A stretch of DNA of 64,000 nt from Apoderus coryli (lineage: Eukaryota > Arthropoda > Insecta > Coleoptera > Attelabidae). Positions 34,766 to 47,132 of the stretch are shown in pieces. Each line of letters starts with the position of its first letter. Position 1 is the stretch's first letter. The notes beneath the pieces were generated by a model. The model was not told the origin of the DNA. It ran no database searches and was given only the letters and a program-made list of their open reading frames with translations. The DNA lies in the NCBI GenBank assembly GCA_911728435.2, contig OU452201.1, positions 27,032,001-27,096,000 on the forward strand, in the 5' to 3' direction. A program made the translations under genes and the position numbers.

Positions 34766-35481
34766 TTGCTTAACTTTTAGGGTTCAGTGAGGATGTATTA
34801 ACTTCAACTAACGCCTTTTGTAAAACAGTAACGTCTTTATTATTATTATTATTCAATATAAAAAAAGCAGGCAGTTTATGTATGGCACACTCTTAAGTGA
34901 ACAATTTCTATAATATTAATTCAATACTCGTAACCATAATAAAACCATATTCGGAATCTGCCCGACAGATAAAACAGCTTTAAAATATCGATTAATTTGC
35001 GCAAAAATGTGAAATAAAAATCATTTGACTTACTTTACTTTATCGGCACCATATAAACAGATGAGTGCTACTGACTAAATTTGGCTAATTAATATTTATT
35101 TCCTGCTATAAATGTGCGTGTTATTAAATATTGTTATTATTTGTTAAACATACATAAGGTAAATTTCAGATAAAAGAAAGACGGAAAAATTAAAACCGAA
35201 TGCGACCAACTAAATATTTATGCAAATGGGTTAATTTTTTTCTGAAAAAGTGGTACATATTGCACTATATAATTTTTGCCATAATAAGAATTATAAAATT
35301 GGGTATGTTGATCAATTTTTTGGAAAGTAAATAATTTTATTTCTCCAAGTTGTTAAATTTAATGTAACACTTTCAAAAATTATTTAGTTTAATTTAGTTA
35401 TTTTAATGGTTCGCAAATAATTTGAATATATAATATGTTTCTTTTTTCTTGAACTCTTCTTTCCTAATTTAAATTTTAAAA

Positions 35482-35695
35482 TATTGTAGGTGAAATAATT
35501 TTTGTTATTTCATGTCAGTATACAACATTTCGGCAACGAATAATTGCCTTCTTCCGGTACATTCTAAATCGTCTCCTATTCACTACAGGCGTTCAATTTT
35601 TCATGAAGAAGGGAATTATGCGTGGCCGAAACTGATATGAAATAACAAAAATTGTTTCACCTACAATCTGTTTTAATTGGAACCTCATCCCACGA
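35482..35695. mobile_element. Fold-back element with hammerhead-like motifs
   Basis: Outer arms ATTGTAGGTGAAATAATTTT and their complement (ending about 35688) bound the element. The left arm, minus strand (35526-35556), carries GGAAGAA, stem GGCAA/TTGCC, GAAATG. The right arm on + has ATGAAGAAGGG...GGCCGAAAC. The initial C of the CUGANGA core has changed in both, so these look decayed. Layout agrees with the other fold-back elements. Confidence 0.45.
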
Positions 35696-36468
35696 AAATA
35701 GCGATGACCAGCTACACTATAAGCTTATTGTCTATTGTCCGTAGTTTTGATTTGCCATTTTTTTTCATTAGGTTTTCTTTCTAATTATATTTATCTAACT
35801 TTAAAATAAATATTAGTCAATACCTCGTCCGGTTGGATAAAAGTTTAAATGTTTGATTTATCGAGATCTACCACTGCCAACACATAACGGTCGTCACATA
35901 ATCTTCAGGTTCAATATTATAGGGCATGAGGTTTCATTTAGACTCACTGGGAAGAGAACTATCTCGTTACATATTGAGAGTAATTGTAGCTACTGTCGAA
36001 CACATACAACATACACGGCTACGATAGCTAACTCAGAGTTCATTATATTGGCTGAATATAAATATATTTCATTCGAAACAAAATTTGTGGTGTTACAATT
36101 CCGAATTTCATTAATTCGTTCGAAACCATAATTTTTCCTTAATAATCACTGTACACCACTTGAAAAGATGGATTACAGGTTTTAATTATAATAATCATGT
36201 TAATGAAAAGGTAGGTACACAGCACAGCAATGTCACTTACAACTTCCTAATTTGATTTACCGGGTTGTGTGGGTCGTCTATTAATGTTCGAACTTCCTAA
36301 TACTATAAAATTTCTCTGCAGGATTCTACATTTATTTCGGTTAATTGGCATTAATTCAGGATACACAGTATTAAACGTGTTACGTATTGTCACGAGTACA
36401 GATTATGTAGATGAGTCATAATTGCTCATGACTTTATAACAGAAACATACGGAAATCGCTGGATTGGC

Positions 36469-36660
36469 CGAGGTGGGCCTCACTTATGGCCTACACGACC
36501 GTCGGATTTAAATCCACTGGATTTTTTCATGTGGGGCTACCTGAAGTCCTTAGTTTACGCTACTTTTGTGGAAAATGTTGAGGACCTAAGGAATCGCATT
36601 ATGGCTGGATGTATTTCGATTAGAAACGATCCTGGTATTTTTAAGAGTGTTCGCCAGTGA
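36469..36660 (+). pseudogene. DDE transposase fragment
   Basis: An open stretch of 63 codons ends at TGA 36658-36660. It contains GPHLWPTRPSDLNPLDFFMW followed by GYLKSLVY and NVEDLRNRI. This is the third catalytic region (PDLNPLDFF..WG) of an insect DDE transposase group. Similar C-terminal and N-terminal pieces occur at 21.6 and 15.4 kb. The start of the protein is missing. Confidence 0.65.
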
Positions 36661-37018
36661 ATGAGGAAAAGATTGGATCCATGTATCCGACAGTGGCGGC
36701 CCGTGAGTCCTGAGGGTTGTGAGGCAGTACAAAGATTTTCATAAAAAACATGTTGATTACCAATTACCAATATTATAATATTATGTATATTATTTGCTAA
36801 TTATTTGGGAACTATAAATAAAGGAAGCTATATTTTGTTTTTTCATGATAAGTAATTTATATTTACATCCAATATGTGCAGCACTTTTGTCGTGAATAGC
36901 CAGAGTATGAGCTAAATTTTTCGAATACCCATTTTTAGACTAAGTATTATTAGATACTGAAAACATGACACAAGGTCAACAAAATAATTTTTTTAACTCC
37001 GCGTTCCCAGCTAACCAA

Positions 37019-37269
37019 TCAACCCCTAGGTTTTCCCGCGGTGCCAATATTTATTAAATATTTACTTAAATCTGGAATAGGCCTCGCTAATTCTTGAACG
37101 ACGTACAGTTTATCGTCGTATCGCTTTGAAATGACCGCCGATATATTAAATAATTGATTATATCCCCAGAATTTCGCATTTCTAAATCTACGCTTACTTG
37201 TACTACTGTCGGTGTTGGTGCACTACAGCCTGGAATTAGAACATCCATATTTTCCATACTATTAACCAT
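37019..37269 (-). pseudogene. Unrecognised coding-like fragment with a frame change
   Basis: A frame from ATG 37267-37269 encodes MVNSMENMDVLIPGCSAP and runs to 37087. A second minus frame overlaps it and continues with FWGYNQLFNISAVISKRY, LYVVQELARPIPDLSKYLI and NIGTAGKPRG, ending at 37019. Together they read like one protein with a frameshift or a missed splice. No family is recognised. It could be a transposon gene or a decayed host exon. Confidence 0.35.
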
Positions 37270-37966
37270 TCACTAGCACAAAAAAATGCTCCACTTAAGA
37301 ATCTTTATATGAAAAATTACTATACCTATTTATTTATTGTATTTATTGCCACTCACTGGTTTCCCTTAATTTATTACGATTATTATAAAGAAAAACTAGA
37401 AAGAAATAATAATTTGCAAAAAATAGGTAGGTACTACCTATAGTAATATTATAATTAAAAATCAAAACATAAGAAAGCCAAAGAAAACAGAAAGATGAAT
37501 TGTACAAAGATCAAAGATAATGTATGATCAATAGGTCAAAGCGAGAGAACACTAAGTAGTAAATGAAGGGGTATAAGACAGACGTGGATGTTTTGTTGCT
37601 GTCACTCAATTTGCTGTATAGCTAAAAACGCATGAAGAGGCACTGCTTCACTTTCCATGTTTGTTTCACACATTAATGTATTGCTGCAGTAATACCTACT
37701 ATGCTAGACAGAATTGTGCAACTCCAATTGATATTAATGTGTATCAAGTTTAACGTTGATAGAGCTAAATGGAGTGTATACTCTTATAATAAATACTTTG
37801 AAAATAAAATACGTACATGAGTACATGCCTGCGATGAATGAATATGCAATTTATAGCAATTCAATAGATTATCAACTCAACTCACATAAATTAGTAAACA
37901 TAAATTATTCAATTAAAAAAAAACTTTGTATACAACACATAAAAATGTGAGCAGTTAACTGTTAGC

Positions 37967-37978
37967 TGATCAGTTTCT
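37967..37978. repeat. Left 12-bp TSD (38.0 kb element)
   Basis: TGATCAGTTTCT, repeated exactly at 38604-38615. The neighbouring bases differ on both sides, so the length is exactly 12. Confidence 0.9.
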
Positions 37979-38052
37979 AAATATTCTTGAAATAAAAGTC
38001 GACCTCCACACAACAAATTTTAATAAATGTCTCCAACAAATTACAATTTGTT

Positions 38053-38093
38053 ACCATACATGTTTCGCAGCTCCGGGCCGCATCATCAGTGGT
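38053..38093 (-). ncRNA. Hammerhead-like ribozyme motif, left arm
   Basis: Same layout as the + strand copy at 38448-38488. The arm has one mismatch just beyond stem I (GGTAAC instead of GGTGAC) and the core is complete. Confidence 0.6.
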
Positions 38094-38447
38094 TATAAGA
38101 GAATCTTACGAAAAGCTATGTTATTTAACTTAGTTAGTACATATTATTTTTGGGAAATCTATTTATCAACTCACTGCGTGAAAAAACTTTTTCTTTCTCA
38201 AGTCATAAAATAAAAAGTTATTGTTAAATTAAGTATCGTTATAAAACATTTAAAACTAATAATTAAGGAACTTAAAAAATCCACATCATTACTAATGTAA
38301 GTTTCATGATATTTTTCTTTTTATAAATCATCGAAAAACCAAAATTTCCCCACGACAACAGTATACGCACTTGATTGATTGCAATTTCACACAACAATCA
38401 GCATATACTAAGTTAAATAACATAGCTTTTCGTAAGATTCTCTTATA

Positions 38448-38488
38448 ACCACTGATGATGCGGCCCGGAGCTGCGAAACATGTATGGT
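38448..38488 (+). ncRNA. Hammerhead-like ribozyme motif, right arm
   Basis: ACCA (38448-38451), CTGATGA (38452-38458), one T, then stem II GCGGC/GCTGC with loop CCGGA. GAAA (38475-38478), C-AT-GT minimal stem III, A at the cleavage position and TGGT (38485-38488) pairing with ACCA complete it. Only the extra T before stem II departs from the standard core. Confidence 0.65.
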
Positions 38489-38603
38489 GACAAATTGTAA
38501 TTTGTTGGAGACATTTATTAAAATTTATTGTGTGGAGGTCGACTTTTATTTCAAGAATATTTAATTATTCTAGTCCACTTCGATATGGACTACTTCTTTC
38601 GAA

Positions 38604-38615
38604 TGATCAGTTTCT
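38604..38615. repeat. Right 12-bp TSD (38.0 kb element)
   Basis: TGATCAGTTTCT, identical to 37967-37978. Confidence 0.9.
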
Positions 38616-39559
38616 GTTTAATAAGAAAATCGGAGACTAATATTAATCAATGTGGTAGTAGATAACAATAATTAAAAGTGGCAACTCGCCGTGCATAGGG
38701 ACTAGAGGCACTGAGATATCTTCCGTAGGCATTATTTAATAAAGCGCAAAGTCAGATTGCCGAATAACAACAAACAATAACAGAGATTCAAAATTGATAT
38801 CTCAACCGATTTTATTCGGCAGTTATAGCTTCCATTTGTGTCCATAAAATTTAATATCTGTTTTCATATATCCTGAGAAAGCATGCGTTCCATATTAAAC
38901 AAATCATAAAATTGAAAATTTATATTGAACGCAATACTATACTGACAATTTACGTAAATAAAACAACAATAATTTAATATAAAACGATATCGGCAAATAA
39001 TACTACAAAACTTAAATGCAGTTTGAATATTTTAAATTTCGAAAATAACGGTTTTAACATTACACATAATATAACTTTTATGTTTTTTTAGAAGGTAATT
39101 TCGGATTGTATAAAATTAAAATCAATTTGGAAAATATCACTCGATTACATGCGGAATATGTATGGTAATTCGAGTACCTATGTCATGTAAAATGTATAAC
39201 AGTCCTTCATTAGCATGCGTGCGTGAGAGCTGAGAAGGAATCGGAGACTATTTTATTTGCGTTGCACGTAATACACTTGACAGTAAAGAGAATGAAATAC
39301 ACACAAAAAACGCAAAAAAAAAAATAAAAGAACTGGTAAAATTATTCAGCATGTGCAAGACAACGTTGATCTACCAGTTCAATTTTGGAAACTCGTAGGT
39401 ATTACATCTCAGAAAGCCCATATATTGTCATTTGGCTATTGCGTTGGAAAATTGGACTCAGAAACTACAAATTCGTACTTCTTGATGGATGTACTACATT
39501 CAGTAACAATACAATAAGTCGGAGCTGACGCTAACCGTATCAATTCTAAAAGGAAGACA

Positions 39560-40765
39560 GCTATTGCTCACTTCATAATGCCTAACGCGAACGGTCAATT
39601 GCTCGACCTCGTTTTATGTAATTTTGAGTATTTTGCCACCATGAATAATGCTGCTGACATTCATCATCCTTCCTTGTTCGTTAATTTCAAAACTTCGCTA
39701 CCTCCTAGAGATAATTTTTGTGTGAATAAAAATTCTCAGAACTAAGTAATTTAATTTTAGAAAAGCGAATTTTCCACTTATATATGAGTTGATTATAAAT
39801 GCAGACTGGTATTGGCGAATATAAACGTGAATGTTTCTTGTGATGAATTGTACCGAATTCTAAACAGTATTTTTAAATTGTGTGTACTTCTGAGAGACAA
39901 GCGTAAGAGACGGTTTCCAGTTTATTAGACTAAGCCTCTTATTGATAACATATATAAAAAGGAGAAAGCCTGCAGGGACTTTCGAAGATCTGGATCCGAG
40001 TATCATCGGGAGAAGTTTAATCCTTTACGAGGATTGGTCGAAAGACAAGTGAGGGAGGCGTACTCCAGGTATGCTACAGATTGTTAGCAATCAATTAAGA
40101 CAGAACCTCATAGGGTTTGCTCATTCTTCCAGGGTAGAAGGAAACACACTAAAATTACCGGTTCTCTGATTGCAGAGGATGCCACGCAAGTTTCATCGCA
40201 GGGAGTGGTTGATGCGTCCCCGAAGTTTTTCCAGAGTTTATATATTGAAACGCACCCTATCGACTATAACTTGGACACATATAGGATTATGGGCCATGGT
40301 TCGCACATTATTGATGTTTTGGAGATTGCTGCTGATTATAAAGACTAGCAAGAGGCTTAAAAGTCGGCTAACTTCGAGCACGGATGGTGTGCCAAGTTTC
40401 GTTGTAAAGAATTTACAATATGTTTATTAAATCATCGATTTATCCCAACTACAAGGATTACTCCTATTCTGAAATCAGGAACATCCAATATCGTATCTAA
40501 TTATAGACCTATACCAATCCTTTTTAATTTCTTCAAGGTCTTTGAGATAAAATATATCCTACTGTTCGAGGTGTCCTTTCGGCTGACCAGCATGGTTTTA
40601 TGAGTGGTAGCTCGTGTGCGTCTAATCTGGCTGTGCTCTCTGACCAGATCTATTCCGCTATTGATGGCTGCCGCCAGGTCGACGTGATCTACGCTGATTT
40701 TCAAAAAGCGTTTGATCGCATTGATCATTGTATTTTACTCACAAAGCTTGACTATTTTGATTTCT
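39560..40765 (+). pseudogene. Jockey/CR1-like LINE, decayed
   Basis: LLDLVLCNFEYFA...NNAADIHHPSLFVNF near 39600 is the end of the endonuclease. The region near 39960-40080 (ACRDFRRSGSEYHREKF, RQVREAYSRY) is the linker. TTRITPILKSG, VSNYRPI and then GFMSGSSCASNLAVL and DVIYADFQKAFDRIDHCILL (near 40675-40740) are RT motifs up to motif A. They are spread over several frames with stops. The element breaks off before the YADD box near 40765. Confidence 0.75.
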
Positions 40766-40775
40766 CATGAGTCTA

Positions 40776-41246
40776 CAGAATTAGACTTAGGCCCTGCTAA
40801 ATTAAACACCAAAAATTTTGGGTGAAGCTACCAGAAGGATAAATGGTCTCCTGCTAGCGTTTTGTGTTTACATTATTACTTTCCCCCATAGGGAAAGTAT
40901 TGTGAACACGCTAAAAAGAAAACTTGAAATAAAGACGGATATAATCATTTTGAAGTTCCTTGAGACGATTAAGACCATTTCCAGATGGAAGTCTGTCTGT
41001 CTGTGTATGTGTCTCACGATAGCGTCCAAACGCTTTAAGCAATTGAGCTAAATTTTGACACCTATGTGAGTTTGGGGCAGTCCTAGGATGAAGCCATTAG
41101 ATTGTGGTTGAAATCGCTTAAGCTCTGTGATAGGGGTGGACACGACCACTAAATTTTCATATATCAGTAGGGGTCGAGTGACACATCATTTTAAAGCAGT
41201 TATAATAACAGCGAACGAATTAGACTGAGGCCCTGTTAAATTAAAT
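40776..41246. repeat. Segment flanked by 28-bp near-direct repeats
   Basis: GAATTAGACTTAGGCCCTGC.. near 40778 recurs as GAATTAGACTGAGGCCCTGT.. near 41217 (26 of 28 matching, including the following TAAATTAAA). The 440 bp between has a GTCTGTCTGTGTATGTGTC microsatellite-like stretch. It may be an insertion with repeated ends or a local duplication. Confidence 0.45.
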
Positions 41247-41340
41247 AAAATCCCTTTTATAGGTAAAACCAGTCATTTTGTCCGCCATGCCACAAAATTA
41301 TTTTTCATTTTATTATATTTACGGACACAAATTCATTGTA

Positions 41341-41675
41341 TACTTTAAGTAATGTTGGAAATTTGTTTCACACTAATATGCTTTCACCAGACGGGTCGTT
41401 TCATTGATCCACAACTCATCAGCGCTGATCGGCAGGCAGTGTGACCCAAACTTCTAACATTTTCGAAGAGCTTATACTAGTACGAGAGATGAATGACAAC
41501 AACATGTTTTTGGCGACATCTAGTCTAGAGCAGACAATCTGAAACTAAGTTAACAAACGATACAGGATATAATGGAGTTTTTACTTCTCTTCCGGCCATC
41601 GTTTGTGAACTTTGTTTCACCGCGCATATTGCCTGCTCACACTAGATGTCGCCAAAAACATGTTGTTAAAAAGCT
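41341..41675. mobile_element. Decayed retrozyme copy with palindromic end
   Basis: The block order on the minus strand matches the 20.6 kb unit: TACTAGTATAAGCTCTTCG, then the hammerhead, then GAAACAAATTTCCAAC. From 41509 the sequence turns into an inverted pair: ACATGTTTTTGGCGACATCTAG is mirrored by CTAGATGTCGCCAAAAACATGT ending about 41665. Two unit ends therefore face each other. No duplication of the target was recognised. Confidence 0.65.
41367..41446 (-). ncRNA. Hammerhead ribozyme, partly decayed
   Basis: The minus strand has CTGATGA, GTTG-TGGAT-CAAT, GAAAC, and GTC before TGGTG. Stem II differs from the 20.6 kb copy at both partners (GTTG/CAAT for GTCG/CGAC) and remains paired. The outer stem I (GTCACACTGCC) is partly kept. 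The inner stem I beside the core is mismatched. Confidence 0.6.
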
Positions 41676-43180
41676 TTTATGTTGAGTCAATAAATAATGA
41701 TAAATTCATCAAAATAAAGCTAAGTATTAATATTGAGAGATGTGTAATAAATTTACATGTACATGGAAGTCAAATAGATACAATAATTGCTTTAAAATTA
41801 GTCGAAGTGATTTTTTTCTTACGTACCTAATAGTAAAGCAACCTACGCATACGTAAGTAACTGTATCACCAAAACACATGAATGGCTTTCTTTCAACTCA
41901 CGACCTGAATGAAACAAGTAAATAATATACAGCAACCTTGAATGGCCTTTATTACAACAGACATGATGCATAATACCTACTTTCGTCTAATGGTAGTATT
42001 ATACGTCTTGTGCATTGCACTCACGTTCCGCTTGAGAGCAGACTCAGTATCATCTGTTAAAGTAAACACGTATCGAGAAATGGTTGTCTTCACTGTGGGT
42101 CTTGTATACCTATATGTAGGTAAGCGCCAGGAAGCTATTCACATTTAGTTTTGTGAAATTATGTCACGATTAGAGTTAACTTGAATAATATTTTCTATGT
42201 TTTATTGGTGGTCTTTTCATTAGATGTTTGCGTAAATTGTGCGTATAAACATAGAAATGGTTTATATATTTTAATGCGATTTGTTTTGTGATGCTTTGAG
42301 AATTAGTAATGCAAAATATACGACAAAGAATGTAAGAGCATAAGGTATGTAACGGAAGACAAGCCAAAAAGGTTAAGAAGGAATGTGACCTAAATTTATA
42401 TATTTTGATTTTATTGTTTATCTTTTTTTTACTGTATAAAAAACTTTTTTTGTTGAAATCTATCCATAATAAAACTAAACTTTAATAGAGCAGAGAATTA
42501 CCGATACAAAAAAGGTAATAGAAATGTACTAAAATGCCATAGTAAATTAAAAAGACTCAAATACGTTCTACTTGGGGCTGAAAAGTGTGTACCTACTTAA
42601 GGATCGACATCAAATCATAATGTTTTGAGGATGAAGGATCAATCTTGATCCAACGAGCAGCTTAAGAAATAAAAATCATCTGAAGCAGAGTATGGTTACT
42701 AATTGGAATCCGAAGGCGCCTGTTATCCAAAGGACATCGTTCGCGACTCTGTACGGTAGAGCCATCCATCTCCTCAGCACGATGGATTTACACCTTAAGA
42801 TTGCGAACTCTCGAGATTGCTACACCGTACCTGGAAGGAGAATTTACCAGGCCCTTGAGGGCAGTAAGTTCAATTTCTTGTTGCCCTACAATTAATTTCT
42901 ATATGAATTAAAAAGATAGTAGAGATATTATAAAAGGTGTAACAGAGTAAGTGTTACAACGTGAAACTGTAAATTCCTTATTAAAAATTTAAATAATTTT
43001 CTGCGGACTTTCGTGTTCGATATTTTGACTAGATTTGAAACAGTACAAATACTCATTTCCTAAGTATTATTATTTTACAAAAACAAAAAAGAAGAATAAA
43101 TGTTGAAACAAAATCACGATATGGCCCTGGCTAACAGTTACAGTTTTATCTGCCGTTTTCCGTTATCATGCACAGCATGC
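41676..43180. other. No recognised gene
   Basis: No gene or repeat boundary is supported. A + frame at 42692-42895 lacks any known motif. Confidence 0.35.
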
Positions 43181-43990
43181 AGGGCCAGTTTTATAGGTAT
43201 AGTTTAAACCAAATGTGGCAGTTAAACTTAAGTTTTTCTTTTTTGTTCGTTTTATAGCTGCAGTTAACCAACCATTAATCTTCAGAATTCTGTAGTTTAA
43301 CTATCAACTGATGATTGAAGTACCCGTTAAACTGTAAACTATAGTTTAAATATACAAATTGTGTAATTTTTAACAGACATACTTGTACCAATTGTTGGTA
43401 AAGCAATAGGTAAATAAAAATATTTGTGAAAGGGTTATAAATAATAAAAATAAAATTACGTATAAAATTAGTACCTACCTAGTACTATTTGCTTGTGTGA
43501 TGTGGAGGATCTATTAGAAGAAATATTTAGGGATTACTGTCTGATGATGAGGATTACGAAAACATTATTGATGTTATTGACGTCCCAGGAAAACTTCGAA
43601 CTTTTAAGGAACGAATAAATGTTATGAATAATTTTTATCGCGATTCATAATTTTAAAAGTGTCTCATGAGTTTTTGCTAGAAAGACTGGGCCCAGTTCTA
43701 GAAAAGCATACAATCCTATAAGTTTTACTTTTACTAACCAATATATATTTTTACCAAGCAATAGATTTTTTATCATGAATCATCCATATCTGCTCTGATA
43801 TTTGAATAAATACTTATTGATATAGAACGGTGTGCAGCTTAGCAAGATAATTTTATATAAAGTGAAGTTAGCTAGATTTTGCAAGTATCTGTAATCTATA
43901 AAACTAACATTTTGAATAACTATGAGTTAAACTAAAGATAAAAGCTGGTGGTTAAACTATAGTTTTACCGTAACCTATAAAACTGGCCCT
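43181..43990 (+). mobile_element. PIF/Harbinger-like non-autonomous element
   Basis: AGGGCCAGTTTTATAGGT at the left is inverted as ACCTATAAAACTGGCCCT at the right end (43990). GGGCC-type ends are typical of animal Harbinger elements. Inside, near 43540-43645 (+), a short frame reads SDDEDYENIIDVIDV..KLRTFKERINVMNNFY. This is similar to the N-terminus of Harbinger transposases (R.F.ER.NPM...). The rest of the gene is gone. No clear 3-bp duplication was seen. Confidence 0.6.
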
Positions 43991-44927
43991 AAATGGCAAA
44001 ACTTGGAGCTTTTTATTTCCCAACATTATCATGAACTCAATGAGGAAATACATATCTGACAGAACAAATAATTCCACACCGGTGATATTTCTTATGTTAA
44101 CATGTTGATTTCTCTCTTTTCCTTAATATGGAGCAAAAATAAAGCTAAACGGTTTTCGTGTTGTTGTTTAAACAGCTCAACTCTATCATTGGAATACATA
44201 ATCGTAAAAATGTATGCATATGGAGTGCTTCAAGACCGATGGTGCTTTAACGCTTACTTATCATTCTGAAATATTTTGAAATCTGTAGCAGAAGTTAACC
44301 ACAATTTTCTTATTTCAATTCGATGAGCATATTATAATTTTAGATATTTTATTCACTTTGTGCTTATAATATCTATTTCAAACTGTTTTAAAAAAATATT
44401 GATTTGGATTTTAGTTGAAAATCAGATTAAGGGAAAAAATATGCAACTTTATATTTTGAATGGAGAAAATGTAAATTATTAAGAATATCTAAGAACAGTG
44501 AACTCTACAATCATATTGGCCCACCAAGTTACGGGTGGTCACAAATTACTGTAGTGTTATAATATATCTACTAAGTTTTATTTACTTTTTTAAATTGAAC
44601 ACCCCTTATAATGTCCGGCGGTTTTAAAGTAGACTGAATTTGCTTTAATTGGCCTAAGTTTCCATAGCAAATACTCGTATTTTGTTACAATGTTTGTTAT
44701 GATTTTTTTATTATTACTATTAATTATTATGACAGCGGCATTGTTAGTTTAGTATATACAATCACCTGTTACTCAGCTCACTTGCATCTTTGTGAGAAAC
44801 GGAACGAAAAACTGTCACATCCATTATTGGGTCTAAAGCATTTTAAGGCTAAACATAATATGAATCAAATATATAAAAAGTTTTGCGGGTTTAGTAAGGA
44901 ACATGTATTCCAAAGAAATAAACCGAA
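43991..44927. other. No recognised gene
   Basis: A+T-rich, no supported feature. Confidence 0.4.
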
Positions 44928-45920
44928 CACTGTGTTTAAGATAAGAATGGGATAACATTCCAATCTTGGAAACGGTAGAAGTTCCAATGAGGATTAAATA
45001 AGAGAAAAGTTGTAGAATTTAAACATCTTTTAAATGGTGTTTTCAAAAGTAAAGTAACTTTAGCCGTTTTCGAGAATTTTTGAAAAAACTTTTTATTTTA
45101 GTTATTATTTATTTCTGACATTATTTGTACAGATATAAATATAATTGAAAAGCACTTCTTCATTGTTACTTTTTGAAGAGTAAAAGATAGCGTTAACAAA
45201 TTGGCACTATGACGTTTCGTTTTTGAAAAAACCATCACAAATTTGTTTTTTAAATCCTGGATTTTTTATTGCTAAATTTAAAGCCATTTTTAATTCAAAA
45301 ATACGTGGTACATCACACGTTATGGTTTAAGCAAGTTTTCAGTATTTTTAGCTGCTATTTAAAATTATTCAAGAAAAATTGGACTTATTTTGCGTAAAAC
45401 ATGCATCTGAGAAAGGCGTTTTTTAATGACTTCAAAAAACACAAAAATTTCTGAGACAGATAATAATAAATAATTATTGTGAGTAACGACGAAAGAATGT
45501 TTTTGCTAAACCTACTACTCTGTATTCCGTCAGTTAAGTGCCAAACTATGGCGATTGTTCTTGAAGAAGTTTAAATAACAGCTAAAAATACTGAAAAGTT
45601 CTTTATACCATTATGTGTGATATACGACCTATTTGTGAATTGAAAATAGCTTTAAATTTAATAATAAAATATCCAAGTATTATAGTATTATATAAAAAAC
45701 GAAGTTGACGATAGTTTTTCAAAAACGAAACGTCGTAGTGAAAAATTGTAAACGCTATCTTATTCTCCTCAAAAAGTAACAATGAGAAAGTGCTTTTAAT
45801 TTCTTTATACCTATCTGTAAAAATAATGTCAGAAATAAATAAAAACTAAAATCTCAAAAAATCATTTATTCAAAAATTCTCGAAAACAGCTAAAGTTAGT
45901 TCGTGATTTATAAACAATGA
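44928..45920. mobile_element. Palindromic MITE family, truncated copy
   Basis: It begins CACTGTGTTTAAGATAAGAATGGGA, nearly the same end as the complete copy at 55414. It contains two inverted arms of roughly 450 bp (AGCCGTTTTCGAGAATTTTTGAA near 45062 mirrored near 45875). The right terminal repeat is lost. Confidence 0.65.
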
Positions 45921-46365
45921 ACAAAAGAAAGTTTGAGCAAATCGAAAATAAGTTCATTCAATACGTGACCAATTCCAATTCATTAACATTTTAATTAAGA
46001 AATATAATTAAGCAACAAATATAGCAAATGTATACAAAATCCATAACAAATTTTCAAACTCACGGCCGCTTGATGCCAAACATTTTAAAATCTAGATTAA
46101 TAGTATAATCAAAGATTATAATACACAAAATCTTTGGTATAATCATTGGTTTATAGGAATATTAAAAAACACGTTTTTCCCTTCACCAAAACACATTACT
46201 ACATTACAGCACAGTATATTACGATGATTACAGTGTACGCAATTCGTTGAATTGGTACAATCGGTCAATCTCTCCAAGTGGTGCCAATTGATTAAATGCG
46301 GGAAAATCTAGAAATCTCCAGGCCTTGACACTACAAAAATTGCTTTATAACTACATAAACGGAGA

Positions 46366-46394
46366 CCAGTTTCGGCCAATAACCATCATCTTCA
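46366..46394 (-). repeat. Isolated hammerhead-like core remnant
   Basis: The minus strand reads TGAAGATGATGGTTATTGGCCGAAACTGG. It has a GGT/GGCC-type short stem and GAAAC. The first C of the core is lost and no stem I is evident. Probably a fragment of another fold-back element. Confidence 0.3.
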
Positions 46395-46432
46395 TAGCTC
46401 TACATAGAAAAAAGTAGTGAGTTTAATTTGTT

Positions 46433-47132
46433 AGTAGATTTTCAAAAAAAAAATCTAACTATTCAGGAGATCGACACAACCGAAATTTTGAAAATTTTTT
46501 ACGCAGTCCTTCATTTCATGACCCCTGGATCCTAAAAATGACCTCAGTGCAAAAGTTTATAATTTCTATATATCACGTTCTAAGCCGCAGTTTTTGACCA
46601 ATCGAAACAAAATTTGGTTAAAAATCGGCTAGGTCAATGTCTCGCTTGAGTTCGTTGGCGATTAAAATCGGAAAGTTTAGTTGTAAAATAGCGGCCAGTC
46701 AAAGTTTTAAAAAAATTATATTTTTTTCATTGCTAATAGAAATTACCGATGATACATATCAAATGATAGAGTACTTAAATCTCTACAATGTTTATTTGGA
46801 AAGTTTTTTCATTGCTGGCATATTTAAGTAAATGTAAGTCAATATATAGTAACAAAAAATTAAAAAAATATCATCACCCACTGCACCACCTGTAATTATT
46901 TTTGACAAATGAACACCTTGTAAAAATAACAATAAGACCGTACTTACGTATGTATTATAGTATAATGGATATTTCAGTTACAATAACTGTCAAGATGATA
47001 CTTATATTTGGCGACTGTCAGAATTTTCTATTATTTGTTTATTAATAGTTGTCAGTGGTAGACTAAGTATAAATAAAAAATATATAATCGAAAATCTACT
47101 TTTTCGACTGGCTGCCATCGGGATTTTTTTTC
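46433..47132. repeat. Dispersed TIR-like repeat, copy B
   Basis: Second copy of the element at 824-1532, in the same orientation, with the same AGTAGATTTTC / GAAAATCTACT ends and the same downstream poly-T. Small indels distinguish the copies. Confidence 0.7.

Larger units (their letters stand above)
37979..38603. mobile_element. Palindromic hammerhead-bearing element (38.0 kb)
   Basis: The arms 37979-38133 and 38408-38563 are inverted repeats with very few mismatches around a 274-bp unique centre. Each arm holds one hammerhead motif, both facing outward. A one-sided 40-bp tail ending GGACTACTTCTTTCGAA follows the right arm to 38603. The whole is flanked by the exact 12-bp duplication TGATCAGTTTCT. 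There is no coding capacity. The duplication and one-sided tail fit an RNA-mediated insertion by trans-acting enzymes. Confidence 0.85.

Noticed and set aside
38142..38400. Coding content in the centre of the 38.0 kb palindrome
   Set aside because: No frame of useful length; the centre is A+T-rich noncoding sequence.
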